Assembly (NCBI GenBank): GCA_900315035.1
Contig: OMXO01000012.1
Location: 1 to 44,807 of the forward strand
Source: an uncultured Prevotella sp.
GTDB taxonomy: Bacteria; Bacteroidota; Bacteroidia; Bacteroidales; Bacteroidaceae
DNA: 44,807 nucleotides
Direction of reading: 5' to 3'
Shown: positions 1 to 8,014 of the stretch, piece by piece
How the letters are laid out: each line of letters opens with the position of its first letter
Numbering within the stretch: the first letter of the stretch is position 1
Program-made: the position numbers and the translations under genes
The notes under the pieces: model-generated
Databases searched by the model: none
What the model saw: the letters and a program-made list of their open reading frames with translations, nothing else
What the model was told of the DNA's origin: nothing

Positions 1-734
1 ACTCCAGTCCTTGGTAGAGAGCAGCGAGTCCATCAGTAACTCATGCGTAGCAGGATCATAGACAAAGACGTCACTCGACAAGTCGAACACCTCGATGCGT
101 TCATTGGGCACTACATGGAATCCCTGACGCGTCTGGTTCGTAGAGAAAGCACAATATTTCCCGCTCGGATGCCAGTAAGGATATACCATCGAACCGCCAA
201 GTTGGTCATTACCAGCCTTCAGCCATTCGCGATGTCCGTCAATCTGGAACATCGTGGCACCATGATCTCCTCGCACATGGAAGACGAATTTCGAAGGATC
301 GGTCTGATGAGCCGAGTGGCAGTTGACGCACATGCCTGGCACTTGCGTATTCTCGATGATGGCATACTCGTCGAACGAAGAGAGGTCGCGCTGATAGAGT
401 CGTCCTTGCGTTCACAGACGGTAAAGACGAGCTGTCCTCCTTTGTTCTGCGCCGCCAGCTGGTGCCATTCGTCCACATCAAAGTCGGCAAAATCACCTTG
501 GGCATGCATTTCCCCACCTTTGGAGCCCTTTACCACAACGTCTATACAGTCGATAGCCTCATCCGTACTGTTGAAGTTCAATGGTGCTATCTCTGATGGA
601 ATTGTCACCCCAACGTAGTCAGGATAAATAGACGGCAACTGATTGACCATGGTGGGATTTTCTGGTCCAGAATTGCACGACAACAACTGGAACACAGCGC
701 CGTAAAGACACAGAAATACTATTAGTTTCTTCAT
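1..734 (-). pseudogene. CxxCH-motif beta-propeller-like lipoprotein, frameshifted and partial
   Basis: The gene starts at the ATG at 734 (MKKLIVFLCLYG...), with a lipoprotein signal ending at LLSC, and overlaps the upstream membrane-protein stop by ATGA. The first frame reads to about position 418 (...GGQLVFTVCERKD). The family-like sequence then continues in another frame (YQRDLSSFDEYAI...), with CVNCH at roughly 325-340 and later segments such as YPYWHPSGKYCAFSTN and RIEVFDLSSD, which resemble TolB/PD40 propeller blades. The second frame stays open to the left edge, so the 3' end is missing. CVNCH is a c-type haem attachment motif, but I cannot tell whether haem is bound. From memory, relatives have about 40 more residues at the junction, so a small deletion is more likely than one miscalled base. 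It could be a real pseudogene or an assembly error. Function unknown. Confidence 0.6.
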
Positions 735-2425
735 TTTCCTACCGTTAAGTAATACCATACAGTGTTCCTAAACTGTTCCAAGCCAGGAGCGCCTTTACCT
801 CCGGCAGAATAGATTCGCGAAAAATCATTCAGCTGTTGAAGAATCAGCGAACTGACAAGTCCCTGTGGAGGTTGCTGACGCTGCTGCATGAAACCAAAGG
901 CTATCGCCTCCTGACAACTGCGGGGATTATATCGAACCAGACTCTGCACATACTGGGCATACTGCATGAAACGAGGCACGTCTCTGTCGAGCAGCGGCAA
1001 GAGCAGCAGATACTGCGCTGCCATCTGATTCTGGTGGTTATGCATGAAGAGCTGACCACAAATCTTATCCAGTTCTATGTCGCTGAACAAGAAATCCTCC
1101 TGCAGGCGATACTGTCGAAGCGTGCCATAAAGCGGATGCGCATTGATAGCCTTTTCGTCACCAAGCATAGCTCGCATACGCTCTGCCCAACGACGGTAGA
1201 AGATGGTTTTCTCCAACATCTTCAGATACTTCTCTGCCACCTTGTACTGACCATTCACCATATTGGTCTCAACCAATCGTTTCACCACACGCGCACTCTT
1301 ATTATAGTTGGGGATAGCCTCCATAGCCTCGAAAGCCAGCCGCTGAGCCGTGTTCACCAATCCCAGATGGAAATAGATCTCACCCGTCAGCTGTGTGGTG
1401 GCGAAATTACGTTCAAATGGTGGTAGCAGACCTTCAGAGCCGCGCTGGTAGAAGTCGAAGGCACGCTCTCCCAGCTGATTGGTCATCGCCAAAGCCAAAT
1501 TCGTAGCACTCACGCTCATCGGCAAGTCGGGTAATTGTTTCTCTGCTTTAGCTATGATACCATTCCAATCCCTGACTCTCACCAAATAGTCGTACTCTAT
1601 CAACTCGTACTTCTTCGCATCGAAGCCATAATACTGAGGGATAAACCACAGTACTACCATGCCAAGAGCCAATGCATTTTTCACCCACTCTTTCGGCTTA
1701 GGCAGATGCCGACAGCCATAATACATGATGACGATTAATAGTGGTATCAATATCAGGAGATAAGGAATCGTCTCAGGAAAGCGATAGTAGCCAACACCTG
1801 CTGCCAGACGAGCCAATGGATAAGGCAAAAGCCAGGCACTACCTATGATGAGTGCTATCACATAGACAACAGACAGACCAGCCAGCCATGACGGCACCAA
1901 ACATACTGCCACCAGTAAAACTAACGGACCGATAAGCCAATATAATAAGGGCAGAGTCATCAGAGCGATGATAACCTTTCCTATCAGACTGAGCCTTTCA
2001 AATTGTCTCAGCACTAAGATACATCCCATCACCATCAACAAGGCAACGACATAAGTCAACATCACACTTTCGTCGCCCATGACAAGCCAAAGTGCCAGCA
2101 CTGGGATAAAGCTCAGTGCATAATAGCCCTCAGAACGCATCAGACGCCAAGTGAGACGCTGTATCAGCATGAACAGCACAGCGAGTATCAATGCACCATA
2201 AACCGTTGCATTATAGAATTGCACCAAGAACTCCGCTATATAGCGGGCAAAGCCCCCTGGTTCAGCCATTCGCTCACAGAAATAATCACTGTCGAACAGG
2301 AACAGTTGCAACTGCTCCTGATAAGTCAGCGCAAACGGATAGCGGAATTCCCAGAACAGGTACACCACCAGCCCGAAGAAGAGCGTCAGCAGCCAGTCGG
2401 AATATTTACTCAGGAATTTCTTCAT
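731..2425 (-). CDS. DUF6057-like polytopic membrane protein
   Basis: A 564-residue protein. The first half (about residues 10-270) has roughly nine strongly hydrophobic segments, for example the one beginning WLLTLFFGLVVYLFW. The second half is soluble and helical, resembling TPR-type repeats (segments such as EIYFHLGLVNTAQRLAFEAM and NGQYKVAEKYLKMLEKT). This layout matches what I recall of the Bacteroidetes DUF6057 family, which has no known function. It is transcribed from a good promoter at 2462-2493 and is coupled to the CxxCH lipoprotein by a 4-base stop/start overlap, which suggests the two proteins work together at the envelope. The family name is from memory; the membrane topology is read from the sequence. 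Confidence 0.7.
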   Translation of the reverse strand: MKKFLSKYSDWLLTLFFGLVVYLFWEFRYPFALTYQEQLQLFLFDSDYFCERMAEPGGFARYIAEFLVQFYNATVYGALILAVLFMLIQRLTWRLMRSEGYYALSFIPVLALWLVMGDESVMLTYVVALLMVMGCILVLRQFERLSLIGKVIIALMTLPLLYWLIGPLVLLVAVCLVPSWLAGLSVVYVIALIIGSAWLLPYPLARLAAGVGYYRFPETIPYLLILIPLLIVIMYYGCRHLPKPKEWVKNALALGMVVLWFIPQYYGFDAKKYELIEYDYLVRVRDWNGIIAKAEKQLPDLPMSVSATNLALAMTNQLGERAFDFYQRGSEGLLPPFERNFATTQLTGEIYFHLGLVNTAQRLAFEAMEAIPNYNKSARVVKRLVETNMVNGQYKVAEKYLKMLEKTIFYRRWAERMRAMLGDEKAINAHPLYGTLRQYRLQEDFLFSDIELDKICGQLFMHNHQNQMAAQYLLLLPLLDRDVPRFMQYAQYVQSLVRYNPRSCQEAIAFGFMQQRQQPPQGLVSSLILQQLNDFSRIYSAGGKGAPGLEQFRNTVWYYLTVGK

Positions 2426-2461
2426 TCGTTATTTAACTTCCACCATATGAAATAATTGGTG

Positions 2462-2493
2462 CAAAATTACAACATTATTCCAATATCACCAAA
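2462..2493 (-). promoter_or_regulatory. Bacteroidetes-type promoter of the DUF6057 operon
   Basis: On the minus strand, TTTG (2490-2493) is followed after 20 bases by TAATTTTG (2462-2469). This fits the Bacteroidetes -33 / -7 consensus (TTTG, about 19-21 bases, TAnnTTTG). The ATG at 2425 is about 36 bases downstream. The promoter lies in the short gap after the GH2 stop codon, so this operon does not depend on GH2 read-through. Confidence 0.6.
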
Positions 2494-2508
2494 CAATTCT
2501 AAAGAAAG

Positions 2509-4950
2509 TCAATTCTTTTCGGCATAGACCTTTAGATATGCAGGCTTTAAGCCATCAGACACACACGACAAAGTAAGGGCTGAAGGAATCTGGCTGCTTT
2601 GGATAATAATCTGTGCCAAACCGTTAAAGGCTGGTATGCCGAATTCGTGGCAGTCCTTATCTTTTGGATGATCTTCGCCCAAATAGGCGGGATCTCCATT
2701 GCCCACGCCAATAATACGGCCCTCGCCCTCTAAGCGGAACGTCAACATCGGACAAGCATCAGGGACAATACGCCCCTTATTGTCTTGCACTTCGACAGTA
2801 ATTACAGACACATCACGTCCGTCAGCCTTAATGCTTTGGCGATTGGCTTTCAGCACAATCTTTGAGGCAGGACGCGTGGTCTCGACCGTTTCTGTCAGAA
2901 TGCGTTTACCATTCTTATAACCAACAGCAACAACCTTTCCTGGCTGATAGACGGCTTTCCACTTCAGATGACCATTACGAGGCATCTTCTGACGACCCAG
3001 TTTCTGACCGTTAACCACAAGTTCCACTTCATCGCAGTTGCTATAAGCCCAAACCTCTATCTCCTCACCCTCATGGCCTTGAAGGTTCCAATGGGGGAAG
3101 ATATGGAGCGTTGGTTCATCTGTCCACCACGATTTCAGATAATAGGCCTCATCCTTGGGGAATCCGCAGTAGTCCAGAATGCCGAATTCAGAGTCGGTAG
3201 CAGGATACTTCAAAGGATTAGGCTCTCCGCGATAATCGAAGCCTGTCCAATAGAAAAGACCTGCGCCCCAAGGACGCTCAGCATAGAACTTCCACCCACG
3301 CTCAATACGGTTCTCCGTACCATCATTGTCTGGTGCCAGATTCATGGAACGCATGTGTCCAGGCTGTTCTGGAGTATCGAAATAGACGCCACGCGTTCCG
3401 CAGCCCGTGGTCTCTTCCGTGCCCACGATCTTCCACGCAGGATTAGCCTTCTTGCGGTTATCCACATCGTTCTGAAGAATATAGTTGAAGCCCACTACAT
3501 CGAGACCCTTAATCATCTCTGAGCCTCCAGCATTAGCAATCGTAGAAGGACGTGTAGGGTCGAGCAGGCGGGTATATTCTCGCATGGCGGCAGCGATACG
3601 GGTTCCTTGAATGGTGTTTTCCATACCCCATTCTTCGTTGCCATCGCTCCAAAGGATAATACTGGGATGATTGCGATCGCGCTTAATCATCTTTTCTAAT
3701 AATCGCTGGTGCTCGGTATTAATACCTGCCAGGCGGTTTTCATCGATAACGAGAATACCCTCGCGATCACAGATATCAAGCAATGCCGGCGTCATCGGAT
3801 TGTGCGATGAGCGGTAGGCATTGCAACCAATCTTCTTCAGTTGTTTGATACGCCATTCCATCAGCGCCTCAGGAATCGCAGCACCCACGCCTGCATGATC
3901 CTGATGAAGATTGACACCCTTCAGTTTCAGTTGCTTACCATTCAACAGGAAGCCCTTATCGGCATCGAAAACAATATCGCGAATGCCAATAGCCGTTTCA
4001 TAGACATCCGTTACCTTTCCCTCCACTTTCACAGTTGTTTCCACCTTATACAGATAAGGATCAGTTGTGCCCCATAAATGTGGATTTTCAAGTGTCATCT
4101 GCTGATTGCAGCCAAGAGTTTCCTTAGGTTGCAACGAGATGCTCGCTCCACTGCATTTGGCCACCTCATTGCCATCAGCATCCAGTATTCGCTGGCAAAC
4201 CTCACAGATCTGAGACTCTAATGAATGGTTGTTCACCTCTGTCTCCACATGAATGACAGCAGAATGATAAGGCTGTTTTAAGTCTGCATAGACAAATGTG
4301 CCGAAAGGCGCAACGCTGACAGCAGCCGTCTTCACGAGCCAAGCATCACGATAGATGCCTGCCCCTTCGTAGAACCAGCCCTCTTCAAACGTCGCATCAG
4401 CACGCACACAAATCAGGTTTTCGCCTCCATAGTTCACATATTCCGTCACATCATACACCTGAGTAGCATAGCCACTGGGCTCAACACCCATCCAGAAACC
4501 ATTGAACCACACCTGAGCATTGCGGAAGATACCATCAAACTGCAAGGCTATATGCTTGCCAAGATCCTCTGACGGGATATTGATAGTCTTCCGATACCAG
4601 CCGACACTGGTCTCTGGATACTTGTAGCCCACCGTCTTATAACCGTGAGAATGACTGGCCTCAGAAGCATAAGGAAGTGTCGTCACCCAATCGTGAGGCA
4701 CGCGAACCTCCTGCCAGTCTTTATCATCAAACTTAGGCGAATAAGGCCCCTCGTTATGAATCGAGTTCGCCTTCGTCAGATAGTTAAAATACTCTGTGCC
4801 ACAACCGAAGTCCTTCTGAGGGTCTGCCGCATGGCCAAAGGCAAATTTCCATCCCTCATCCAACCGGATAGTCTGTCGAACACTTGTCTGTCCATTTCCT
4901 GCAAATGTCTGCATCAAAAATACAATTAATAGTAGTAGTCTTGCTATCAT
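2509..4950 (-). CDS. Glycoside hydrolase family 2, beta-galactosidase-like, with DUF4982-type C-terminus
   Basis: An exported GH2 enzyme of about 813 residues from the ATG at 4950 (MIARLLLLIVFLMQTFAG, signal peptide). The adjacent ATG at 4953 is an alternative start, and codons further upstream would lie inside the promoter. Domain order: jelly-roll sugar-binding domain (EGWKFAFG, VGWYRKT, FDGIFRNAQVWFNG), Ig-like domain, TIM barrel (KLKGVNLHQDHAG, NAYRSSHNP), then a DUF4982-like region (EVWAYSNCDEVELVVNG) and a terminal Ig domain. In WSDGNEEW the first Glu (residue 439) is the expected acid/base. Glu512 in VGTEETTG is the likely nucleophile. Family knowledge suggests removal of beta-linked galactose or similar sugar from oligosaccharides in the periplasm. 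It diverges from the GH97 gene and sits beside the Sus operons. The exact substrate cannot be read. Confidence 0.88.
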   Translation of the reverse strand: MIARLLLLIVFLMQTFAGNGQTSVRQTIRLDEGWKFAFGHAADPQKDFGCGTEYFNYLTKANSIHNEGPYSPKFDDKDWQEVRVPHDWVTTLPYASEASHSHGYKTVGYKYPETSVGWYRKTINIPSEDLGKHIALQFDGIFRNAQVWFNGFWMGVEPSGYATQVYDVTEYVNYGGENLICVRADATFEEGWFYEGAGIYRDAWLVKTAAVSVAPFGTFVYADLKQPYHSAVIHVETEVNNHSLESQICEVCQRILDADGNEVAKCSGASISLQPKETLGCNQQMTLENPHLWGTTDPYLYKVETTVKVEGKVTDVYETAIGIRDIVFDADKGFLLNGKQLKLKGVNLHQDHAGVGAAIPEALMEWRIKQLKKIGCNAYRSSHNPMTPALLDICDREGILVIDENRLAGINTEHQRLLEKMIKRDRNHPSIILWSDGNEEWGMENTIQGTRIAAAMREYTRLLDPTRPSTIANAGGSEMIKGLDVVGFNYILQNDVDNRKKANPAWKIVGTEETTGCGTRGVYFDTPEQPGHMRSMNLAPDNDGTENRIERGWKFYAERPWGAGLFYWTGFDYRGEPNPLKYPATDSEFGILDYCGFPKDEAYYLKSWWTDEPTLHIFPHWNLQGHEGEEIEVWAYSNCDEVELVVNGQKLGRQKMPRNGHLKWKAVYQPGKVVAVGYKNGKRILTETVETTRPASKIVLKANRQSIKADGRDVSVITVEVQDNKGRIVPDACPMLTFRLEGEGRIIGVGNGDPAYLGEDHPKDKDCHEFGIPAFNGLAQIIIQSSQIPSALTLSCVSDGLKPAYLKVYAEKN

Positions 4951-4975
4951 CATTGTAATTATTGGGTTTCTTCTG

Positions 4976-4983
4976 CAAAGATA
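4976..4983 (-). promoter_or_regulatory. -7 box for the GH2 gene
   Basis: TATCTTTG on the minus strand, 26 bases before the ATG at 4950, fits the Bacteroidetes -7 consensus. I see no convincing TTTG about 20 bases upstream, which would be usual for an activator-dependent PUL promoter (inference). Confidence 0.5.
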
Positions 4984-5188
4984 AGCCAATTATAATAATT
5001 ATCAGAAATCTTTGCGTCGAAAAATCCGGAAATGTCAGATTCGTACAATGAATGAACAAAATAATACAAGCAAACATTAAGGCCTATACGACAGCGTTTT
5101 ATGTCATCGCTTTCATTATTATCTGTGCAAATAGAGTGAAAAGCCAAAGTTTTTGAGGAAATAATATGCTTACCTAAAGAATAATCAG

Positions 5189-5196
5189 TATCTTTG
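5189..5196 (+). promoter_or_regulatory. -7 box for the GH97 gene
   Basis: TATCTTTG on the plus strand, 45 bases before the ATG at 5242, is the same octamer as in the divergent GH2 promoter. No clear -33 element lies at the usual distance. The 205 bases between the two boxes are AT-rich, contain no gene, and are where a shared regulator would bind. Confidence 0.5.
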
Positions 5197-5241
5197 CAAC
5201 ATAAATACAACTTATTTACAAACTGCATAACAACAACAGCA

Positions 5242-7188
5242 ATGAAAACCAGATTATCAACTATTCTGTGCAGCGGATTATTCCTGCTATTTACAGGTCA
5301 GACAAGCGCACAAGAGCTTTTAAAATTCAACAGTCCTGACAACAAGGTAATGCTAACCCTGAGTATGGATAACGGACAGCCGAAGTATGAAGTGGGCTAC
5401 GACAACAAACAAGTGATAGCTCCCTCTCCACTCGGACTGGTTACCAACATGGGCGACTTCAGCAAGGATCTGAAGCTGAAGCATGTGGAAAAGAAGGCCT
5501 ACAACGACCAGTATGTGCTGCGCAACATCAAGCAGAGCGCTGTCGATTACAACGCAACGGAGGTTATCGCCACTTACGAGCAGAACGACCAGGAAGCGAT
5601 GTCCATCACCTTCATGGTCAGCAATCGCGACGTGGCCTTCCGCTATACACTTTTTCCCAAGAAAGAGACCCGCGTCTGTGTCGTAGAGCGCGAGGAGAGC
5701 GGTTTCATCCTGCCCAATGGCTCTACCACGTTCCTTTGTCCACAGTCGAAACCCATGGGCGGATTTGCCCGCACCTCACCCAGCTATGAGACATCTTATA
5801 CCACAGACGATACAATGGGCAAAAACGGTTGGGGCGAAGGCTATACCTTCCCTTGTCTGTTTAAGACACCAGCGGGCTGGGCTCTCATCAGTGAGACTGG
5901 TACAGATGGTAACTATGTGGGCTGTCGCCTGCTGAACGAGCAAGGCAGCCAATATCGCATCGGTTTCCCACAGGCTGGTGAGATGAACGGCATCGGCTCC
6001 ACCACGCCTGCGATGTCGCTGCCTGGCAGCACGCCCTGGCGCACTATTACCGTAGGTCCTTTGGCCAACATCGTGGAGACCACCGTTCCCTTCGATCTTG
6101 TAGAACAGAAGTACAAACCCTCACAGGAATACATCTACGGCAAGGGCTCCTGGAGCTGGATTATCGGCATGGATCCCAGTTGCAACTTCGACGAACAGAA
6201 GCGCTATATCGACTTCTCTGCGGCGATGGGCTATCAGAGTGTGCTCATCGATGCATTCTGGGATCAGCAGATCGGCTATGAGAAGATGGCAGAACTAGCC
6301 CGTTATGGTAAAGAGAAAGGTGTAGCCATCTTCCTCTGGTATAACTCTAACGGCAAGTGGAACGATGCCTTCCAGACACCTATCGGCAAGATGGACAACA
6401 GCCGCATACGCCGCCAGGAGATGAAATGGATGCACGATAATGGCATCAGAGGCATCAAGGTCGATTTCTTCGGCGGCGACAAGCAGCCGATGATGCAGCT
6501 CTATGAAGACATTCTGTCGGATGCCAACGACTACGGTCTGCTCGTCATCTTCCATGGTTGTACCTTGCCTCGTGGTTGGGAGCGCATGTATCCCAACTAT
6601 GCCGCCTCAGAAGCAGTGCTCGCCTCAGAGAACCTGCACTTCGGACAGGGCGCCTGCGACGCTGAAGCCCGTAATGCTACCATCCACGCTTTCGTTCGCA
6701 ACACCGTCGGCTCGATGGACTTTGGCGGATCAGCACTCAACAAGCGCTATAGTGCCGACAACCAGCACGGAACCGTTCGCAAGACCTCAGATGTCTATGC
6801 ACTCGCTACAGCCGTACTCTTCCAGAGTGCCGTACAACACTTTGCCTTGGCACCCAACAACCTGAACGATGCGCCGGCTTGGGCTATCGACTTCATGAAA
6901 GCAGTGCCTACGACTTGGGATGAGGTCAAGCTGATCGACGGCTATCCAGGCAAGTATGTCATCATGGCCCGCCGCTCTGGTAACAAATGGTTTGTCACAG
7001 GTATCAATGCTGAGACACAACCGCTGAAGAAGACCATCACGCTCCCGATGTTCGAGAAGGGCACAGCATTAACGGTCTATAGCGACGATGCTCAACTGAA
7101 TGGCAGCGTCAATCAGGTCAAACAGAACAAGAAGCAGCAATTGACAGTTACCATTCCTTGCAATGGTGGTCTTGTCATTACAAACTAG
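5242..7188 (+). CDS. Glycoside hydrolase family 97, retaining alpha-galactosidase type
   Basis: A 648-residue exported enzyme (MKTRLSTILCSGLFLLFTGQTSA signal peptide). The ATG at 5242 is chosen because the in-frame TTG at 5194 lies inside the promoter box. GH97 layout: N-terminal beta-sandwich (LLKFNSPDNKVMLTLS), catalytic barrel (YIYGKGSWSWIIGMDP, GIKVDFFGGDKQ), C-terminal sheet domain. Asp408 in KVDFF matches the nucleophile of retaining GH97 alpha-galactosidases. Glu463 in LASEN is 55 residues later, the spacing I recall for the acid/base of the characterised Bacteroides enzyme. Inverting SusB-type alpha-glucosidases lack this Asp. The enzyme therefore probably removes alpha-galactosyl units in the periplasm. 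It faces the same way as the Sus operons but has its own terminator, so it is a separate transcript. Confidence 0.88.
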   Translation: MKTRLSTILCSGLFLLFTGQTSAQELLKFNSPDNKVMLTLSMDNGQPKYEVGYDNKQVIAPSPLGLVTNMGDFSKDLKLKHVEKKAYNDQYVLRNIKQSAVDYNATEVIATYEQNDQEAMSITFMVSNRDVAFRYTLFPKKETRVCVVEREESGFILPNGSTTFLCPQSKPMGGFARTSPSYETSYTTDDTMGKNGWGEGYTFPCLFKTPAGWALISETGTDGNYVGCRLLNEQGSQYRIGFPQAGEMNGIGSTTPAMSLPGSTPWRTITVGPLANIVETTVPFDLVEQKYKPSQEYIYGKGSWSWIIGMDPSCNFDEQKRYIDFSAAMGYQSVLIDAFWDQQIGYEKMAELARYGKEKGVAIFLWYNSNGKWNDAFQTPIGKMDNSRIRRQEMKWMHDNGIRGIKVDFFGGDKQPMMQLYEDILSDANDYGLLVIFHGCTLPRGWERMYPNYAASEAVLASENLHFGQGACDAEARNATIHAFVRNTVGSMDFGGSALNKRYSADNQHGTVRKTSDVYALATAVLFQSAVQHFALAPNNLNDAPAWAIDFMKAVPTTWDEVKLIDGYPGKYVIMARRSGNKWFVTGINAETQPLKKTITLPMFEKGTALTVYSDDAQLNGSVNQVKQNKKQQLTVTIPCNGGLVITN

Positions 7189-7196
7189 AATGATTT

Positions 7197-7219
7197 ATTC
7201 CCAAGGCTGGGAATTTTTG
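7197..7219 (+). terminator. Rho-independent terminator after GH97
   Basis: ATTCCCA and TGGGAAT pair perfectly around the loop AGGC, followed by five T residues. It starts 8 bases after the GH97 stop codon. Confidence 0.75.
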
Positions 7220-7265
7220 TTACCTAACTAGGGAACAAATTTTTCCTAGGCAGGGCGCAAAAATT
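7220..7265. repeat. Further stacked hairpins containing CCTA/TAGG
   Basis: Directly after the GH97 terminator, a second imperfect hairpin (GTTACCT / AGGGAAC, loop AACT) is followed by AAATTTTT. A third inverted repeat has arms AATTTTT and AAAAATT around a CCTAGG-containing centre. Together with the terminator they look like degenerate copies of one hairpin-plus-T-tract unit. No gene is present. Confidence 0.45.
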
Positions 7266-7299
7266 AGGTGCCGATGTCGGGAGAAAGACAAAACAAGAA

Positions 7300-7537
7300 G
7301 ACCTCCCCTCCTCCCGTAAAGGAGGTGAAAGGCCGATGGATAAAGGGAATGTGAGACGGGAGGTGTTTTCCAGACACCTCCCATTGACCTCCCATAAGAC
7401 CTCCTGCAGCTAGGATCCTTTTTAACTTAGATGGGAGATGTGACGGGAGGTGTTAGGGAGGTGTTGAATCGTATCCTCCCGTCTTAAAAGCCCTTTATAC
7501 AAAGGGCTTATAGCTCATCAAGGGAGGATGGGAGGTT
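7300..7537. repeat. Array of GGGAGGTG / CACCTCCC repeats in both orientations
   Basis: A G/C-skewed stretch in otherwise AT-rich intergenic DNA. GACGGGAGGTGTT occurs exactly at 7356-7368 and 7442-7454. GGGAGGTGT (7358-7366) pairs with ACACCTCCC (7374-7382) across 7 bases. GACGGGAGG (7442-7450) pairs with CCTCCCGTC (7475-7483). Further CCTCC/GGAGG units lie near 7302, 7319, 7389 and 7521. No open reading frame of note crosses it. It is not a CRISPR array, since unit spacing and orientation are irregular. It may be an extragenic palindromic element or a structured RNA; function unknown. Confidence 0.65.
7488..7509. repeat. Perfect 9-bp hairpin between GH97 and the first Sus operon
   Basis: AAGCCCTTT and AAAGGGCTT flank the tetraloop ATAC. 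On the minus strand the stem is followed by TTTT and could terminate leftward transcription. On the plus strand no T-tract follows. Confidence 0.55.
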
Positions 7538-7838
7538 ATAAGCTCAATATCTCTCACAAAACGCAAACCATTACAGGATAATAGAACTAATCGAGGAAAC
7601 AGTATCATCGATGCTAAAATTTATCACCTTATTTATAATATATAGGAAAAAGTTTGAGAATAGATTAAAGTGTAAAATTTACATTTATTCACGAATATTA
7701 GTTTTTATCTTGCATTCTGTTGCAGATCACTGCGATTATTTTGCTCTTTTCATACATTTTCCATTTAAAAAAGTACCTGAAAGTAAAAAAGTATCAATAT
7801 TCGACAAAATAAAATTATATTGTTTTGGAAAAATACTT

Positions 7839-7846
7839 TATCTTTG
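7839..7846 (+). promoter_or_regulatory. -7 box for the first Sus operon
   Basis: TATCTTTG on the plus strand, the same octamer as the GH2 and GH97 promoters. No good -33 element lies upstream. If used, transcription would start near 7852, giving an unusually long leader of nearly 200 bases before the susC ATG at 8048. The DNA from 7540 to 7838 is AT-rich and I see no gene in it. Confidence 0.5.
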
Positions 7847-7910
7847 CAAACGATTCAGTATGCTCAAATATAACTATAACTAATTATAAAACTTAAAAAA
7901 GCCAAAACGT

Positions 7911-7934
7911 ATGAACCAAACCAACTCATCCTAA
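7911..7934 (+). CDS. Possible 7-codon leader peptide upstream of susC
   Basis: ATG at 7911 opens a tiny frame encoding MNQTNSS and stops with TAA at 7932-7934, just before a series of hairpins and 114 bases before the susC start. It lies well inside the predicted transcript. Translation is not proven and a short frame like this can arise by chance. Its position immediately upstream of alternative hairpins is what an attenuation leader would look like (inference). Confidence 0.25.
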   Translation: MNQTNSS

Positions 7935-7935
7935 C

Positions 7936-8014
7936 TGCATATTTGCGGTCCTCATAACGGACTGCACGCAGACGGAGTCTCTACGGAGGTTCCCGCAATC
8001 CTAACTTGCGTTTT
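7936..8014 (+). promoter_or_regulatory. Structured 5' leader with terminator-like hairpin before susC
   Basis: Three hairpins can be drawn. GCGGTCC (7945-7951) pairs with GGACTGC (7959-7965) around the loop TCATAAC. AGAC/GTCT (7970-7980) closes on GGA. CGCAA (7994-7998) pairs with TTGCG (8006-8010) around TCCTAAC and is followed by TTTT. An alternative stem, ACTGC (7934-7938) with GCGGT (7945-7949), excludes the first hairpin. The two loops differ by one base, and TCCTAAC also occurs at 7929-7935. This looks like a regulatory RNA leader (attenuator or protein-binding hairpins), but I do not recognise a named riboswitch family. Confidence 0.4.

Noticed and set aside
43-618. 191-codon plus-strand frame at the left edge
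   Set aside because: It lies antisense to the CxxCH lipoprotein gene, whose minus-strand frames carry real protein motifs.
836-1426. 196-codon plus-strand frame
   Set aside because: Antisense to the DUF6057 gene and without protein-like features.
5194-5241. Earlier TTG start for the GH97 gene
   Set aside because: The TTG is part of the TATCTTTG promoter box and the signal peptide begins at the ATG at 5242.
7300-7537. CRISPR-like array
   Set aside because: Repeat units are short, occur in both orientations and have irregular spacing; no cas genes are nearby.
7611-7883. 90-codon frame upstream of the first Sus operon
   Set aside because: AT-rich, biased to Ile/Lys/Phe/Tyr, no recognisable motif, and it runs through the promoter box at 7839-7846.
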